Shown: positions 8,591 to 16,875, counted from the stretch's first letter. The stretch: 39,421 nucleotides of DNA from Caballeronia peredens (GCA_001544595.2 FCOH02000040.1:1-39421), one strand, 5' to 3'. A program made the numbers and translations. The notes: generated by a model not told the origin, from the letters alone.

Positions 8591-8850
8591 GTGCGCTCCG
8601 GCGTAAGCGATGAGTTCAGTCGTTCAATCGCCCGAGTATTGCATCGCGCGCGAGCCGAAAAAATATTCGCGCTGCTATACACGGCATGGCATGCAAGGCG
8701 CCGTCCGCGCAAGCGCCCCGGTCTAGGGCAACGCGGACAAATCCTCGCCGCTTGCGCAATGCAGGCGCGAGCAGGACCCGCGATGCACTACACTTGCTAG
8801 CGCGTCTGTCACGACGCGTTGTTTTGTCCGTCGAAACGGAGTCAGTCACG
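8591..8850. other. Divergent intergenic region with leader hairpin
   Basis: A 260-base divergent region between the permease and the response regulator gene. It should hold promoters for both. An A/T-rich patch (AAAAAATATT, 8658-8667) stands out, but I found no convincing -35/-10 pair on either strand. A hairpin with a T-rich 3' flank lies at 8799-8827 and is listed separately. Confidence 0.5.
8799..8827 (+). terminator. Terminator-like hairpin in the response-regulator leader
   Basis: Arms 8799-8806 and 8813-8820 pair over eight positions (exact CGCGTC/GACGCG core plus an outer G-U and A-U pair) with a six-base loop TGTCAC. They are followed by GTTTTGT. The structure has the form of a weak intrinsic terminator, lying 23 bases before the response-regulator start codon. 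No upstream gene on this strand needs termination, so an attenuator or leader structure is possible. Confidence 0.45.
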
Positions 8851-9198
8851 ATGAACCTGCTTTTCGTCGACGACAACCGCGCCTGCGTCGAGACCCTCGT
8901 CGACATTGCAAGCGGCCTGGGACATACCGCGGCCGTCGCGCACGACGGGGCCGCGTGCCTCGCGCTGACGTCGAGCGAACATTTCGATCGCATCTTCCTG
9001 GACATTTCGCTGCCCGACGCCGACGGCCGCGAAATCTGCACCGCGATCCGCGCGGCCGGCCCGAGCAGCGACGCGCGCATCATCGCGATGACCGGTCATA
9101 CCGATTTCGTCGAAGGCAGCGGCGACACCGACTTCGACGGCTTCCTGCTCAAACCGATCAGTCTTCAGGCGCTCGAGCTCTTTTTGCTCTCGCGCTGA
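8851..9198 (+). CDS. Single-domain response regulator
   Basis: A 115-residue stand-alone receiver domain, probably cytosolic. The acidic pair Asp7/Asp8 lies in LLFVDDN, the phospho-acceptor is Asp51 in IFLDISLPDADG, the switch Thr lies in IIAMTGH (about 82) and the invariant Lys in FLLKP (about 103). There is no output domain, so it would act by protein contact, as CheY or Spo0F do. The ATG at 8851 has GGAG upstream; an in-frame upstream extension to 8686 is Arg-rich and unlike coding sequence. The rsbR-led signalling operon starts 275 bases downstream, so it may belong to that pathway, but it is not clearly co-transcribed. Confidence 0.9.
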   Translation: MNLLFVDDNRACVETLVDIASGLGHTAAVAHDGAACLALTSSEHFDRIFLDISLPDADGREICTAIRAAGPSSDARIIAMTGHTDFVEGSGDTDFDGFLLKPISLQALELFLLSR

Positions 9199-9473
9199 GC
9201 GAAGATCTGACCGGTCTTTGTCCAGCCCGAGGCGAACGACCGGCAGCAATTGCCGATTCCGCCAGACGCGTGCCCCGCGCGCGCTCGATAATCCGCGAAA
9301 CCTATACGCCGCAAGGCTTTCCTGACTGTCGAATTTCGGGATGGCGTGCTACATTCCGAACGCCTTGCATTGCTTCACGGCCATATCGCGTGCACGACAG
9401 CCGCCGCTGCGGCGCAAGAAAAATCCAGTTTCGGGCTCGTGCCCGACATCAACATTTGCACAGGAATCTCGGC
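9199..9473 (+). promoter_or_regulatory. Leader region upstream of rsbR
   Basis: A 275-base gap before the six-gene signalling operon, presumably containing its promoter. I could not pick a well-spaced -35/-10 pair. The region around 9322-9355 has CTGACT and TACATT elements, but they are 22 bases apart and not convincing. Confidence 0.3.
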
Positions 9474-10385
9474 ATGGAAATGGTCGGCGGAAAGCAGCTT
9501 GCCCAATTGTTCGAAAGCAATCAGGAGCAACTGCTCGCGGAGTGGATCACGAAGCAACACGCGATCGCGTCGCGGCGCGGACTGGTCGGCGAAGCGGAAT
9601 TGCGCAATCAGTTCGCGCAGTTCGTCGCGCTTCTGGTGGCGGCGCTCGGCGCGTCGGAGCGCGTCGATTTCGCCTCCGGCGTGTGGCAGGACGTGCGCGC
9701 GTTCCTCGCGGACATGTCGGCGCAGCGCGCGCGTCAGGGCTTCTCGCCGGTGGAAACCGCGATGTTCGTGTTCTCGCTCAAGCAGCCGCTCTTCGCGCGC
9801 CTGCGCGAGACGCTCGCCGGCGATTCCGCGACGCTCGCCGATCTCACCTGGACCATCAGCTCGCTCTTCGATGAAATCGGTCTCTATACGACCGAAGTCT
9901 TCCAGGCGAGCCGCGAGCAGGTCATCGTGCGTCAGCAGCAGGAACTGCTCGAACTCTCGACACCGGTCGTGCAACTGTGGGACGGCGTGCTCGCGCTGCC
10001 GCTCATCGGCACGCTCGATTCCGCGCGCACGCAGGTCGTCATGGAAAACCTGCTGCAGAAGATCGTCGAGACGGGCGCGGCCATTGCGATCATCGACATC
10101 ACCGGCGTGCCGACCGTCGACACACTCGTCGCGCAACATCTGCTGAAGACGGTCGCGGCGGCGCGGCTGATGGGCGCCGACTGCATCATCAGCGGCATTC
10201 GCCCGCAGATCGCGCAGACCATCGTGCATCTCGGCGTGAACCTCTCGAACGTGACGACCAAGGCATCGCTCGCGGCAGCTTTCGTCGTTGCGCTGCAGCG
10301 CACGGGGCAGTCCGTGTCCGGCGTGCATGGCGGGTCGCGCGGCGGCCGCCAGAACGACAGCAACGATTCGCTTCAACCCGAATGA
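9474..10385 (+). CDS. rsbR: RsbR-like stressosome protein (RsbRD-N + STAS)
   Basis: A 303-residue protein with an all-helical N-terminal sensory domain of the RsbRD_N type (about 5-150) and a C-terminal STAS domain (about 165-280). In Bacillus subtilis, RsbR and RsbS form the stressosome that traps the kinase RsbT. Both phospho-acceptor neighbourhoods are kept: DITGVPTVDTLVAQHL (Thr217 in the DT motif) and IRPQIAQTIVHLG (Thr249), matching in sequence context the RsbT-targeted threonines of B. subtilis RsbR. The ATG at 9474 has AGGAA seven bases upstream. The reading frame stays open further upstream, but that part is Arg-rich and unlike the family. It heads an operon with rsbS and rsbT. The stimulus sensed is unknown. 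Confidence 0.88.
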   Translation: MEMVGGKQLAQLFESNQEQLLAEWITKQHAIASRRGLVGEAELRNQFAQFVALLVAALGASERVDFASGVWQDVRAFLADMSAQRARQGFSPVETAMFVFSLKQPLFARLRETLAGDSATLADLTWTISSLFDEIGLYTTEVFQASREQVIVRQQQELLELSTPVVQLWDGVLALPLIGTLDSARTQVVMENLLQKIVETGAAIAIIDITGVPTVDTLVAQHLLKTVAAARLMGADCIISGIRPQIAQTIVHLGVNLSNVTTKASLAAAFVVALQRTGQSVSGVHGGSRGGRQNDSNDSLQPE

Positions 10386-10436
10386 CGCGGCCTCACGCCA
10401 TTCCAAGCAAAGAACGCGACTGAACGGGGTCAGGCG

Positions 10437-10796
10437 ATGGAACGCATTCCGATTCTCACGATGGGCAAGCTCCTGCTCGTCACCATTCAGGTCGATATGC
10501 ACGACCGCCTGGCGCTTGCGCTGCAGGACGATCTGACGAGCCGCATCGTCAAGGACGGCGCGCGCGGCGTGCTGATCGACATTTCCTCGCTCGACGTGGT
10601 CGATTCGTTCATCGGGCGCATGATCGGCAATACGGCGGCGATGGCGCGCGTGCTCGACGCGGAGACGGTCGTCGTCGGCATGCAGCCTTCGGTCGCGATC
10701 ACGCTGGTCGAACTCGGGCTCACGCTCACCGGCGTGCGCACCGCGCTGAACGTGGAGAAGGGCATGGCGCTGCTCGCGAAGGACCGCGCGGCCTGA
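10437..10796 (+). CDS. rsbS: RsbS-like stressosome scaffold (STAS only)
   Basis: A 119-residue single STAS-domain protein. The segment GVLIDISSLDVVDSFIGRMI carries Ser57 in the DSF motif, equivalent by context to the serine of B. subtilis RsbS that RsbT phosphorylates to release itself from the complex. Length matches RsbS. It lies 51 bases after rsbR and 21 bases before rsbT, the standard R-S-T order. Together with RsbR it should build the stressosome core. Confidence 0.9.
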   Translation: MERIPILTMGKLLLVTIQVDMHDRLALALQDDLTSRIVKDGARGVLIDISSLDVVDSFIGRMIGNTAAMARVLDAETVVVGMQPSVAITLVELGLTLTGVRTALNVEKGMALLAKDRAA

Positions 10797-10817
10797 CGGC
10801 CGCACGCGAACGACGCC

Positions 10818-11258
10818 ATGACGATCTTCCATTCCACCGTCGCGCCCGTTTCATCGTCGCCGCCCGACACGCTGCCGATCCGCTCCGACGAGCAGATCGT
10901 GCGGCTGCGCCAGTTCGTGCGCGAGAAGGCCGTCGCACAAGGACTTTCGCTGATCGATCAGACCAAGTTCGTCACGGCGGCGAGCGAGCTGGCACGCAAC
11001 ACGCTGATCTATGGCGGCGGCGGCGACGTGCATTGCTATCTGATCGAGCGTAACGGCCGCCGCGGGCTCAGGCTCGAATTCGTCGACAACGGTCCCGGCA
11101 TTCCCGACATCCAGCGCGCGCTCGCCGACGGCTACACGTCGGGCAGCGGTCTCGGCCTCGGGCTTGGCGGCGCAAAACGCCTGTGCGACGAATTCGACAT
11201 CCGTTCCGCACCCGGCGAAGGCACGCACGTTTCGATCATCAAATGGAAACCGTTCTGA
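10818..11258 (+). CDS. rsbT: RsbT-like serine/threonine switch kinase
   Basis: A 146-residue GHKL-fold protein kinase. The N-box is SELARNTLIYGGGG (about 55-68), the G1 motif FVDNGPGIPD (about 91-100) and the glycine-rich lid GSGLGLGLGGAKRL (about 114-127). In B. subtilis RsbT phosphorylates RsbR and RsbS, leaves the stressosome and activates RsbU. Here no separate RsbU, RsbV or RsbW gene is present; the downstream phosphatase or kinases are the likely targets (inference). The stop is 8 bases before the preferred start of the phosphatase gene. Confidence 0.9.
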   Translation: MTIFHSTVAPVSSSPPDTLPIRSDEQIVRLRQFVREKAVAQGLSLIDQTKFVTAASELARNTLIYGGGGDVHCYLIERNGRRGLRLEFVDNGPGIPDIQRALADGYTSGSGLGLGLGGAKRLCDEFDIRSAPGEGTHVSIIKWKPF

Positions 11259-11266
11259 AGGAATCG

Positions 11267-12319
11267 ATGGCCGCGCAGCAACGCTTCGAGATCGCCGAGG
11301 CGACGCAGATCGCCTATGCCCGGCGCTCGGTCGGCGAACTCGCGCGCGGACTCGGCTTCAACGAGACGGTCGCGGGCAACCTGGCGATCGTCGTCACGGA
11401 ATGCGGCACGAATCTGCTCAAGCACGCGCAGCGCGGCGAACTGCTCGTGCGGCCGCTCGTGGATGCGGGCGTCGTCGCGTCGCGGCGCTATGGCATCGAG
11501 ATGCTGTGCATCGACGGCGGCCCGGGCATTCAGGATCTCTATCGCAGCTTCGAGGACGGTTACACGACGGCGGGCAGTCCCGGCAACGGCATGGGCGCGA
11601 TCCAGCGCCTGTCGCACGAACTCGACATCTGGAGCGCGCCGGGCCACGGCACGGTGCTGCGCGTCGTGTTCTGGAATGCGCCGCGCGCCGCCGACGCGGC
11701 CGTGCCCGAGCCGCATCCGGCCTACGGCGTCGTGAATCTGCCGCTGGAAACCGAAACCGTCTGCGGCGATGCCTGGTCATGCCACGCGCACGCGGGCGAA
11801 TTCACCGTGCTGGTCGCCGACGGCCTCGGCCACGGTCCGCTCGCCAATGTCGCGGCCATCGAAGCGGCGAAGGCGCTCGCCGCGCACGGCGAACTTGCGC
11901 TCGATCGCATCATGGAAGCCGCAAACGACGCGCTGCGTCCGACGCGCGGCGCGGCCGTCGGCATCGCGCGGATGCCGGCGTGCGTATCGGCGACGGCGGA
12001 CGGCAACGCGGTTTCGTTCGCCGGCATCGGCAATATATCGGCGAGCGTGTGGACGGAGACGTCGCACCGGCATCTGGTGTCGCACAGCGGCATCGTCGGG
12101 CACGCGGCGCGGCGCGCGCAATTGTTCGACGTGCCGTGCCCGCCGGACGCGCTCGTCGTGCTGCATTCGGACGGGCTCACGTCGCGCTGGGATCTCGCGC
12201 GTTATCCGGGCCTCGCCGTGCGACATCCGGCGCTCGTCGCGGCGGTGCTCTATCGCGACTTCACGCGCGGGCGCGACGACGTCACCGTGTTCGTCGCCCG
12301 GCCGGCCGGGAGCGTGTGA
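11267..12319 (+). CDS. GHKL-PP2C (SpoIIE-type) phosphatase, RsbX-like
   Basis: A 350-residue protein in two parts. Residues 5-135 are an RsbT/RsbW-like ATP-binding domain with VVTECGTNLLKHA as N-box, CIDGGPGIQD as G1 and GNGMGAIQRL as lid. Residues 150-348 are a PP2C/SpoIIE phosphatase with metal-binding aspartates in CGDAW (Asp168), VADGLGHG (Asp185), HSDGLTSRW and RDDVTVFVAR. This short SpoIIE type resembles RsbX, which resets phosphorylated RsbR and RsbS, but RsbX itself has no ATPase domain. I prefer ATG 11267; ATG 11243 is in frame and would overlap rsbT by 16 bases. The stop overlaps the next start (TGATG). The fusion could couple kinase and phosphatase activity (inference). Confidence 0.85.
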   Translation: MAAQQRFEIAEATQIAYARRSVGELARGLGFNETVAGNLAIVVTECGTNLLKHAQRGELLVRPLVDAGVVASRRYGIEMLCIDGGPGIQDLYRSFEDGYTTAGSPGNGMGAIQRLSHELDIWSAPGHGTVLRVVFWNAPRAADAAVPEPHPAYGVVNLPLETETVCGDAWSCHAHAGEFTVLVADGLGHGPLANVAAIEAAKALAAHGELALDRIMEAANDALRPTRGAAVGIARMPACVSATADGNAVSFAGIGNISASVWTETSHRHLVSHSGIVGHAARRAQLFDVPCPPDALVVLHSDGLTSRWDLARYPGLAVRHPALVAAVLYRDFTRGRDDVTVFVARPAGSV

Positions 12320-14052
12320 TGGCGCGCGCGCTCTACGCGATGCTGATCGACGGCGAGCACGATATCGTCGCGGCCCGCGTGAAGGCGCGCGATGCGAGCG
12401 CGGCGCTCGGTTTCTCGTCGCAGGATCAGACGCGCATTTCGACGTCCGTGCTCGAAGCGGCGCGCACCGTCCTGATCGCGGGAAGCACGGCGCGTGCGGA
12501 GTTTCTCGTCGATGACGACGTCCGCCCGCCGCGTTTCGTCGTGCGCTTTCTGGCGGGTGCGGGCGCGGGCGAACGCCTGCGCGCGCTGCGCCACGACGAT
12601 TCGCAGGCCACGCTCGGCCTGCTCGCCGCGCAGCGTCTGATGGATCAGTGCGCGATCGCCGACGAGCCCGGCGGCGCGACTTCGATATCGCTCGCGAAGG
12701 CGCTGCCCGAGAGCGCGGCGTCCGACGGGCGCGCGCTGCAACGCGTGACGGAAGCGCTGCAGCGCCCGTCGAACGAGGATTCGATGGCCGAAGTGCAGCG
12801 CCAGAACCGCGAGCTGATCGCGGCGCTCGCCGATCTGCGCGAGCGGCAGGAAGAGCTGACGCGGCTCACGCGCGAGCTGGAGGACACCAACCGCGGTGTG
12901 GTCGCGCTCTACGCGGAACTCGATGCGCGCGCGGACCATCTGCGCCGCGCGGACGAGTCGAAGTCGCGCTTTCTGTCGAACATGAGCCACGAATTCCGCA
13001 CGCCGCTCTCGTCGATCCGCGCGCTGTCGAAACTGCTGCTGGACCGCATCGACGGCGATCTGACCGAAGAGCAGGAAAAGCAGGTGCGCTTCATCCGCAA
13101 GGCCGCGGAAGATCTGTCCGAGACCGTCGACGACCTGCTCGATCTCGCGAAGATCGAAGCGGGCAAGATCGCGGTGCGGCCCGCCGAATTCGAAGTCGAT
13201 ACGCTGTTCTCGGCGTTGCGCGGCATGCTGCGGCCGTTGTCGCCGGGCGGCGCGGTGGAACTCGTGTTCGAGTCCTGCGAAGGCCTGCCGCCGATCCACA
13301 CCGACGAAGCCAAGGTCGCGCAGGTGGTGCGCAACTTCGTGTCGAACGCGCTGAAGTTCACCGAGCGCGGCGAGGTGCGCGTCGCCGCGAGTTACGACGA
13401 CGCGCGCCGGCTCATCACCTTTTCCGTCAGCGATACGGGCATCGGAATTGCGCCGGAACATCAGCAAGTGGTGTTCGAGGAGTTCGGGCAAGTCGAGAAT
13501 CGTCTGCAACAGTATGTGAAGGGCACGGGCCTCGGGCTGCCGCTGTGCCGCAAGCTGTGCAAGCTGCTCGGCGGCGATGTGTCGCTCGCGAGCGAACCCG
13601 GCCGCGGCTCGGTTTTCAGCGCGACGATTCCCGCGCACTACGGCGCCGACGCCGGTGCGGCGCATCCCGCCGCGAGCGATACGCGGCCGGCCGTATTGAT
13701 CGTCGCGAGCAATCCGATCGAGCGGCTCGACTGCGAAGCCGCGCTGCGCGAAGCGCCGTATCGCACGATGAACGCCGCGACGCTCGACGAAGCGAGCCGT
13801 CTGCTCGCGCGCACGCCGCCCGCGGCGCTGCTGCTCGCGGTGCGGCCCGCGCCGCCGGAAGCGTGGATCTGGCTCGCCGCGCTGCGCGCGCAGGCGGCCA
13901 CGCGCAGCATTCCGATCGTCGTGCTCGGCGAGGATCAGGACCGCAACGAAGCGCAGGCGCTGGGCGCGACCGCGTTCATCGAGAAGCCGATCGGCGGCGG
14001 CGCACTGCCGCGCGTCCTGGACGCAGTGACGGGCAAGGGACGACCAACATGA
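12319..14052 (+). CDS. Cytosolic histidine kinase with degenerate GHKL head and pseudo-receiver tail
   Basis: A 577-residue protein with no membrane segment. Residues 1-130 resemble the RsbT-like domain of its neighbours (GFSSQDQTRISTSVLEAARTVL aligns with the N-box helix), but no DxGxG motif is visible, so this head may not bind ATP. A coiled coil at about 155-215 leads to HisKA with His224 in FLSNMSHEFRTPLSS. The HATPase follows, with N-box VRNFVSNALKF (about 337-347), DTGIGI (372-377) and GTGLGL (402-407). The tail (458-570) has a receiver fold pattern, but the acidic pocket reads IVASN, the phospho-Asp position is Ala in LLLAVRP, and only the Lys of FIEKP remains. ATG 12319 overlaps the previous stop. 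Confidence 0.88.
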   Translation: MARALYAMLIDGEHDIVAARVKARDASAALGFSSQDQTRISTSVLEAARTVLIAGSTARAEFLVDDDVRPPRFVVRFLAGAGAGERLRALRHDDSQATLGLLAAQRLMDQCAIADEPGGATSISLAKALPESAASDGRALQRVTEALQRPSNEDSMAEVQRQNRELIAALADLRERQEELTRLTRELEDTNRGVVALYAELDARADHLRRADESKSRFLSNMSHEFRTPLSSIRALSKLLLDRIDGDLTEEQEKQVRFIRKAAEDLSETVDDLLDLAKIEAGKIAVRPAEFEVDTLFSALRGMLRPLSPGGAVELVFESCEGLPPIHTDEAKVAQVVRNFVSNALKFTERGEVRVAASYDDARRLITFSVSDTGIGIAPEHQQVVFEEFGQVENRLQQYVKGTGLGLPLCRKLCKLLGGDVSLASEPGRGSVFSATIPAHYGADAGAAHPAASDTRPAVLIVASNPIERLDCEAALREAPYRTMNAATLDEASRLLARTPPAALLLAVRPAPPEAWIWLAALRAQAATRSIPIVVLGEDQDRNEAQALGATAFIEKPIGGGALPRVLDAVTGKGRPT

Positions 14053-15974
14053 CGAGCGACTGGAGCGCGGTGCTGATTCTCAACGTCGACGACAACGACG
14101 GCGCGCGCTATGCCAAAACCCGCATCCTGTCGCGCGCGGGCTTCAACGTGATCGAGGCGGCCACCGGCACCGGCGCGCTCGAGCGCGTGCGTGCGGATTC
14201 CCCCGATCTCGTGTTGCTCGACGTGAAGCTGCCCGACATCAACGGGCTCGAAGTGTGCCGCCAGATCAAGGCGTCGCCCGATACGGCGGGCACGCTCGTG
14301 CTGCAGACGTCGGCGGCGGCCGTGCACAGCCTCGATCGCATTCGCGGTCTGGAAGGCGGCGCGGACAGCTATCTGACGGAGCCTGTCGAGCCCGCGGAAC
14401 TGATCGCGCATGTGCGCGCGCTCTTGCGCGTGCGCCTGGCGGAGAACGCGCTGCGCGAGAGCGAAGAGCGCTTTCGCCAGCTTGCCGAAAATATCGACGA
14501 CGTATTCTGGATGCTCGATCCGGCGTCGAACGAACTGCTTTACGTGAGTCCCGCATACGCGCGTCTTTTCGACGCGGGCGGCGGTGCGGCGTCGCCAGGC
14601 CCGGTGCCGTGCGCCGATCACTGGTCCGGCGAGATCCTTCCGCTGGATCGCGAGCACGTCGCGGAGGCGTATCGCCAATTGCTTGCGAACGGCACGCCGT
14701 ACGAGGTCGAATATCGCATCGTGCGCGCGAGCGGCGGGCCGCGCTGGGTCGCCGAGCGCGCGTTTCAGGTGCGCGGTGCGGCGGGTCATCCGGCGCGGGC
14801 GCATCGCATCGCGGGGATCGTCAACGACATCTCCGAGCGCAAGGCCGCCGAACTGCTGTTGCGCGAAGCGGATCGTCGCAAGGACGAATTCCTCGCGATG
14901 CTCGCGCACGAACTGCGCAATCCGCTCGCGCCGATCCGCAACGCGATCGATCTGCTCGATCCGGAGCGCGCGCCCTCGGCGCAGCACTTCTCGACGGTGC
15001 GCGCGATCATCGACAGGCAAGTGCGGCATCTGAGCCGTCTCGTCGACGATCTGCTCGACGTCGCGCGCATCACGCAGGGCAAGATCACGCTGCGCGAGGA
15101 AATGGTCGATCTCGCCGTGGCGATCGCGGCGGCTATCGAGACCGTGCAGCCTTCGCTCGAACGAAGGCGCCACACGCTCACGGTGAAGCTGCCGGACGTG
15201 CCGCTTTACATCGCCGGCGACAACGTGCGGCTCGCACAGGTGTTCGGCAATCTGTTGTCGAATGCGTCGAAGTACAGTCTGGAAGATGGCGAGATCGCGA
15301 TCGAGGCCGAGCAGTTCGGCGATGCCGTGCGCATCGTCGTGCGCGACAAGGGCATCGGCATCGCGCCGGACATGCTGCCGCATATCTTCGATCTGTTCGT
15401 GCAGTCCGAGACCTCGCTGGAACGATCGGAGGGCGGCCTCGGGATCGGCTTGCCGCTGGCGCGGACGCTCGTCGAATTGCAGGGCGGACGCATCGAGGCG
15501 TTTTCGGCGGGGCCGCAGACGGGCAGCGAATTCATCGTCTGGCTGCCGCTGACGCAGCATGCGCAGGTGGCCGCGCAGGGCGTCGAGCAGGTCGCGAGGA
15601 ACACGACGACGGGCCATCGCGTGCTGCTCGTCGACGACAGCGTGGACGCCGCAACCGCGATGGCGCTGCTTCTCGAAGCGGACGGCTTCGATGTGCGCAC
15701 CGCGCACGAAGCGAACGAAGCGCTCGCGATTTCAGACACCTTTGCGCCGCAGATCGTGCTGCTCGACATCGGCCTGCCGGGGATGGACGGTTACCGGCTC
15801 GCCGCCGAGATGCGCGCGCGGGCGGCGACGGCACACGCGTTGCTGATCGCGGTGACGGGATACGGACAGGCGCACGATCGGCAGCGCTCGAAGGATGCGG
15901 GCTTCGACCATCATCTTGTGAAGCCGGTGGCGTTCGAGGAGATTCAGAAGGCAGTGCGTGGACGGTTCGGGTAA
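14049..15974 (+). CDS. Hybrid histidine kinase REC-PAS-HisKA-HATPase-REC
   Basis: A 641-residue cytosolic hybrid kinase. The first receiver (5-127) has NVDDN and phospho-Asp58 in LLDVKLPDING, but Glu111 stands where Lys is expected (YLTEPV). A PAS/PAC domain follows at about 140-265 (FRQLAENIDDVFWML ... GIVNDISERK). HisKA His287 lies in FLAMLAHELRNPLAPIR. The HATPase has NLLSNASKYS (401-410), DKGIGI (433-438) and GLGIGL (463-468). The second receiver (523-640) has VDDS, Asp573 in LLDIGLPGMDG, a Thr in AVTGYG and Lys in LVKPV, so it looks functional. The start overlaps the previous gene in an ATGA. It is likely the phosphorelay output of the operon; the single-domain regulator at 8851 is a possible partner. 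Confidence 0.92.
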   Translation: MTSDWSAVLILNVDDNDGARYAKTRILSRAGFNVIEAATGTGALERVRADSPDLVLLDVKLPDINGLEVCRQIKASPDTAGTLVLQTSAAAVHSLDRIRGLEGGADSYLTEPVEPAELIAHVRALLRVRLAENALRESEERFRQLAENIDDVFWMLDPASNELLYVSPAYARLFDAGGGAASPGPVPCADHWSGEILPLDREHVAEAYRQLLANGTPYEVEYRIVRASGGPRWVAERAFQVRGAAGHPARAHRIAGIVNDISERKAAELLLREADRRKDEFLAMLAHELRNPLAPIRNAIDLLDPERAPSAQHFSTVRAIIDRQVRHLSRLVDDLLDVARITQGKITLREEMVDLAVAIAAAIETVQPSLERRRHTLTVKLPDVPLYIAGDNVRLAQVFGNLLSNASKYSLEDGEIAIEAEQFGDAVRIVVRDKGIGIAPDMLPHIFDLFVQSETSLERSEGGLGIGLPLARTLVELQGGRIEAFSAGPQTGSEFIVWLPLTQHAQVAAQGVEQVARNTTTGHRVLLVDDSVDAATAMALLLEADGFDVRTAHEANEALAISDTFAPQIVLLDIGLPGMDGYRLAAEMRARAATAHALLIAVTGYGQAHDRQRSKDAGFDHHLVKPVAFEEIQKAVRGRFG

Positions 15975-16048
15975 TCGCCCTTGGCGTTTTCACCTAGCAA
16001 TTGAAGGTTGACGCGCGCACGCACGCATCCGAAACTCTAGTCATCGAG

Positions 16049-16067
16049 GTGTGATCACAGGTCACAC
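16049..16067. promoter_or_regulatory. Candidate GntR operator
   Basis: An inverted repeat, GTGTGA and TCACAC separated by 7 bases; inside it TGTGATCACA is itself a perfect 10-base palindrome. It lies 47 bases before the preferred GTG start of the GntR gene in the only sizeable gap upstream of the catabolic operon, so autoregulation is likely. It also resembles a CRP-type half-site pair, which is an alternative reading. Confidence 0.45.
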
Positions 16068-16113
16068 AAAACCAGAAGCATCACGGCAGCCGAACGCAAG
16101 AACGGAGGCGACG

Positions 16114-16848
16114 GTGGCGACACGCTCGACGACGGATTTACCCGCGCTCGAATTGGTTGCGCGCGAAACGATGGCTGGCCGCGTGTATGCGCAGTTGCGG
16201 CAGGCGATCATGACGGGCCGTTTCGCGCCCGGCCAGTTGCTCAGCCTGCGCAGCGTCGCGGAGGCGGTCGGTTCATCGACCATGCCGGTGCGCGCGGCGC
16301 TCACGCGTCTGCAGGCGGAAGGCGCGCTGATCGACGGCCCGGGACGCGCGCTGATGGTCCCGCCGATGACGCTCGATCTGCTCGACGAACTGCGCGACGT
16401 GCGTATCGCGTTGGAAGGCGCGGTCGCGAAACGCGCGGCGGCGCGCATGACACGCGAGCATCTCACGGCATTGCAGCAGGTCTTCGACACGATGGACGCG
16501 CACGTCGAAGCCGGCGACGCGGCCGCCTATCTGCGCAGCAACTTCGAATTTCACATCGCCATTTATACGCACGGCGCAAGCGATCTCACGCTCGCGACGA
16601 TCCAGAACCTCTGGATGCGCATCGGCCCGTTCCTGAATCTCGTCGCACCGGATATTCCCCACATGCGGCGCTCGATGGTGGCGCATCGTCACATCGTCGA
16701 GGCGCTCTGGCGCGGCGATGGCGAAGGCGCGCGCGCCGGCATCGAAGAAGATATCGGCGACGCGGCCGCCGATTTGCAAGAACGCCTGCAAGGCGGCGAA
16801 TCCACCGGCGGCACAAACGGCAAGACCAGCGAACAGGCGAGCGCCTGA
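16114..16848 (+). CDS. GntR-family regulator (FadR/FCD subfamily)
   Basis: A 244-residue transcription factor. The N-terminal winged helix (about 20-85) contains VYAQLRQAIMTGRFAPGQLLSLRSVAEAVGSSTMPVRAALTRLQAEGAL, whose start and length fit GntR. The C-terminal helical ligand domain is of the FCD type, with ELRDVRIALEGAVAKRAA, NFEFHIAIYTHG and HRHIVEALWRGD, which supply the usual metal/ligand Asp/His positions. I choose GTG 16114 because GGAGG (16104-16108) lies five bases upstream; a GTG at 16051 would lie inside the palindrome. The catabolic operon begins 27 bases downstream on the same strand, so it probably responds to a pathway intermediate. Confidence 0.88.
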   Translation: MATRSTTDLPALELVARETMAGRVYAQLRQAIMTGRFAPGQLLSLRSVAEAVGSSTMPVRAALTRLQAEGALIDGPGRALMVPPMTLDLLDELRDVRIALEGAVAKRAAARMTREHLTALQQVFDTMDAHVEAGDAAAYLRSNFEFHIAIYTHGASDLTLATIQNLWMRIGPFLNLVAPDIPHMRRSMVAHRHIVEALWRGDGEGARAGIEEDIGDAAADLQERLQGGESTGGTNGKTSEQASA

Positions 16849-16875
16849 GCCTGATAAAAACGAAGGAGACAAGGC

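Noticed and set aside
9199..15974. A sigma factor or RsbV/RsbW pair expected with rsbRST
   Set aside because: Every gene in the run was identified and none is a sigma factor, RsbV or RsbW; the last two are histidine kinases.
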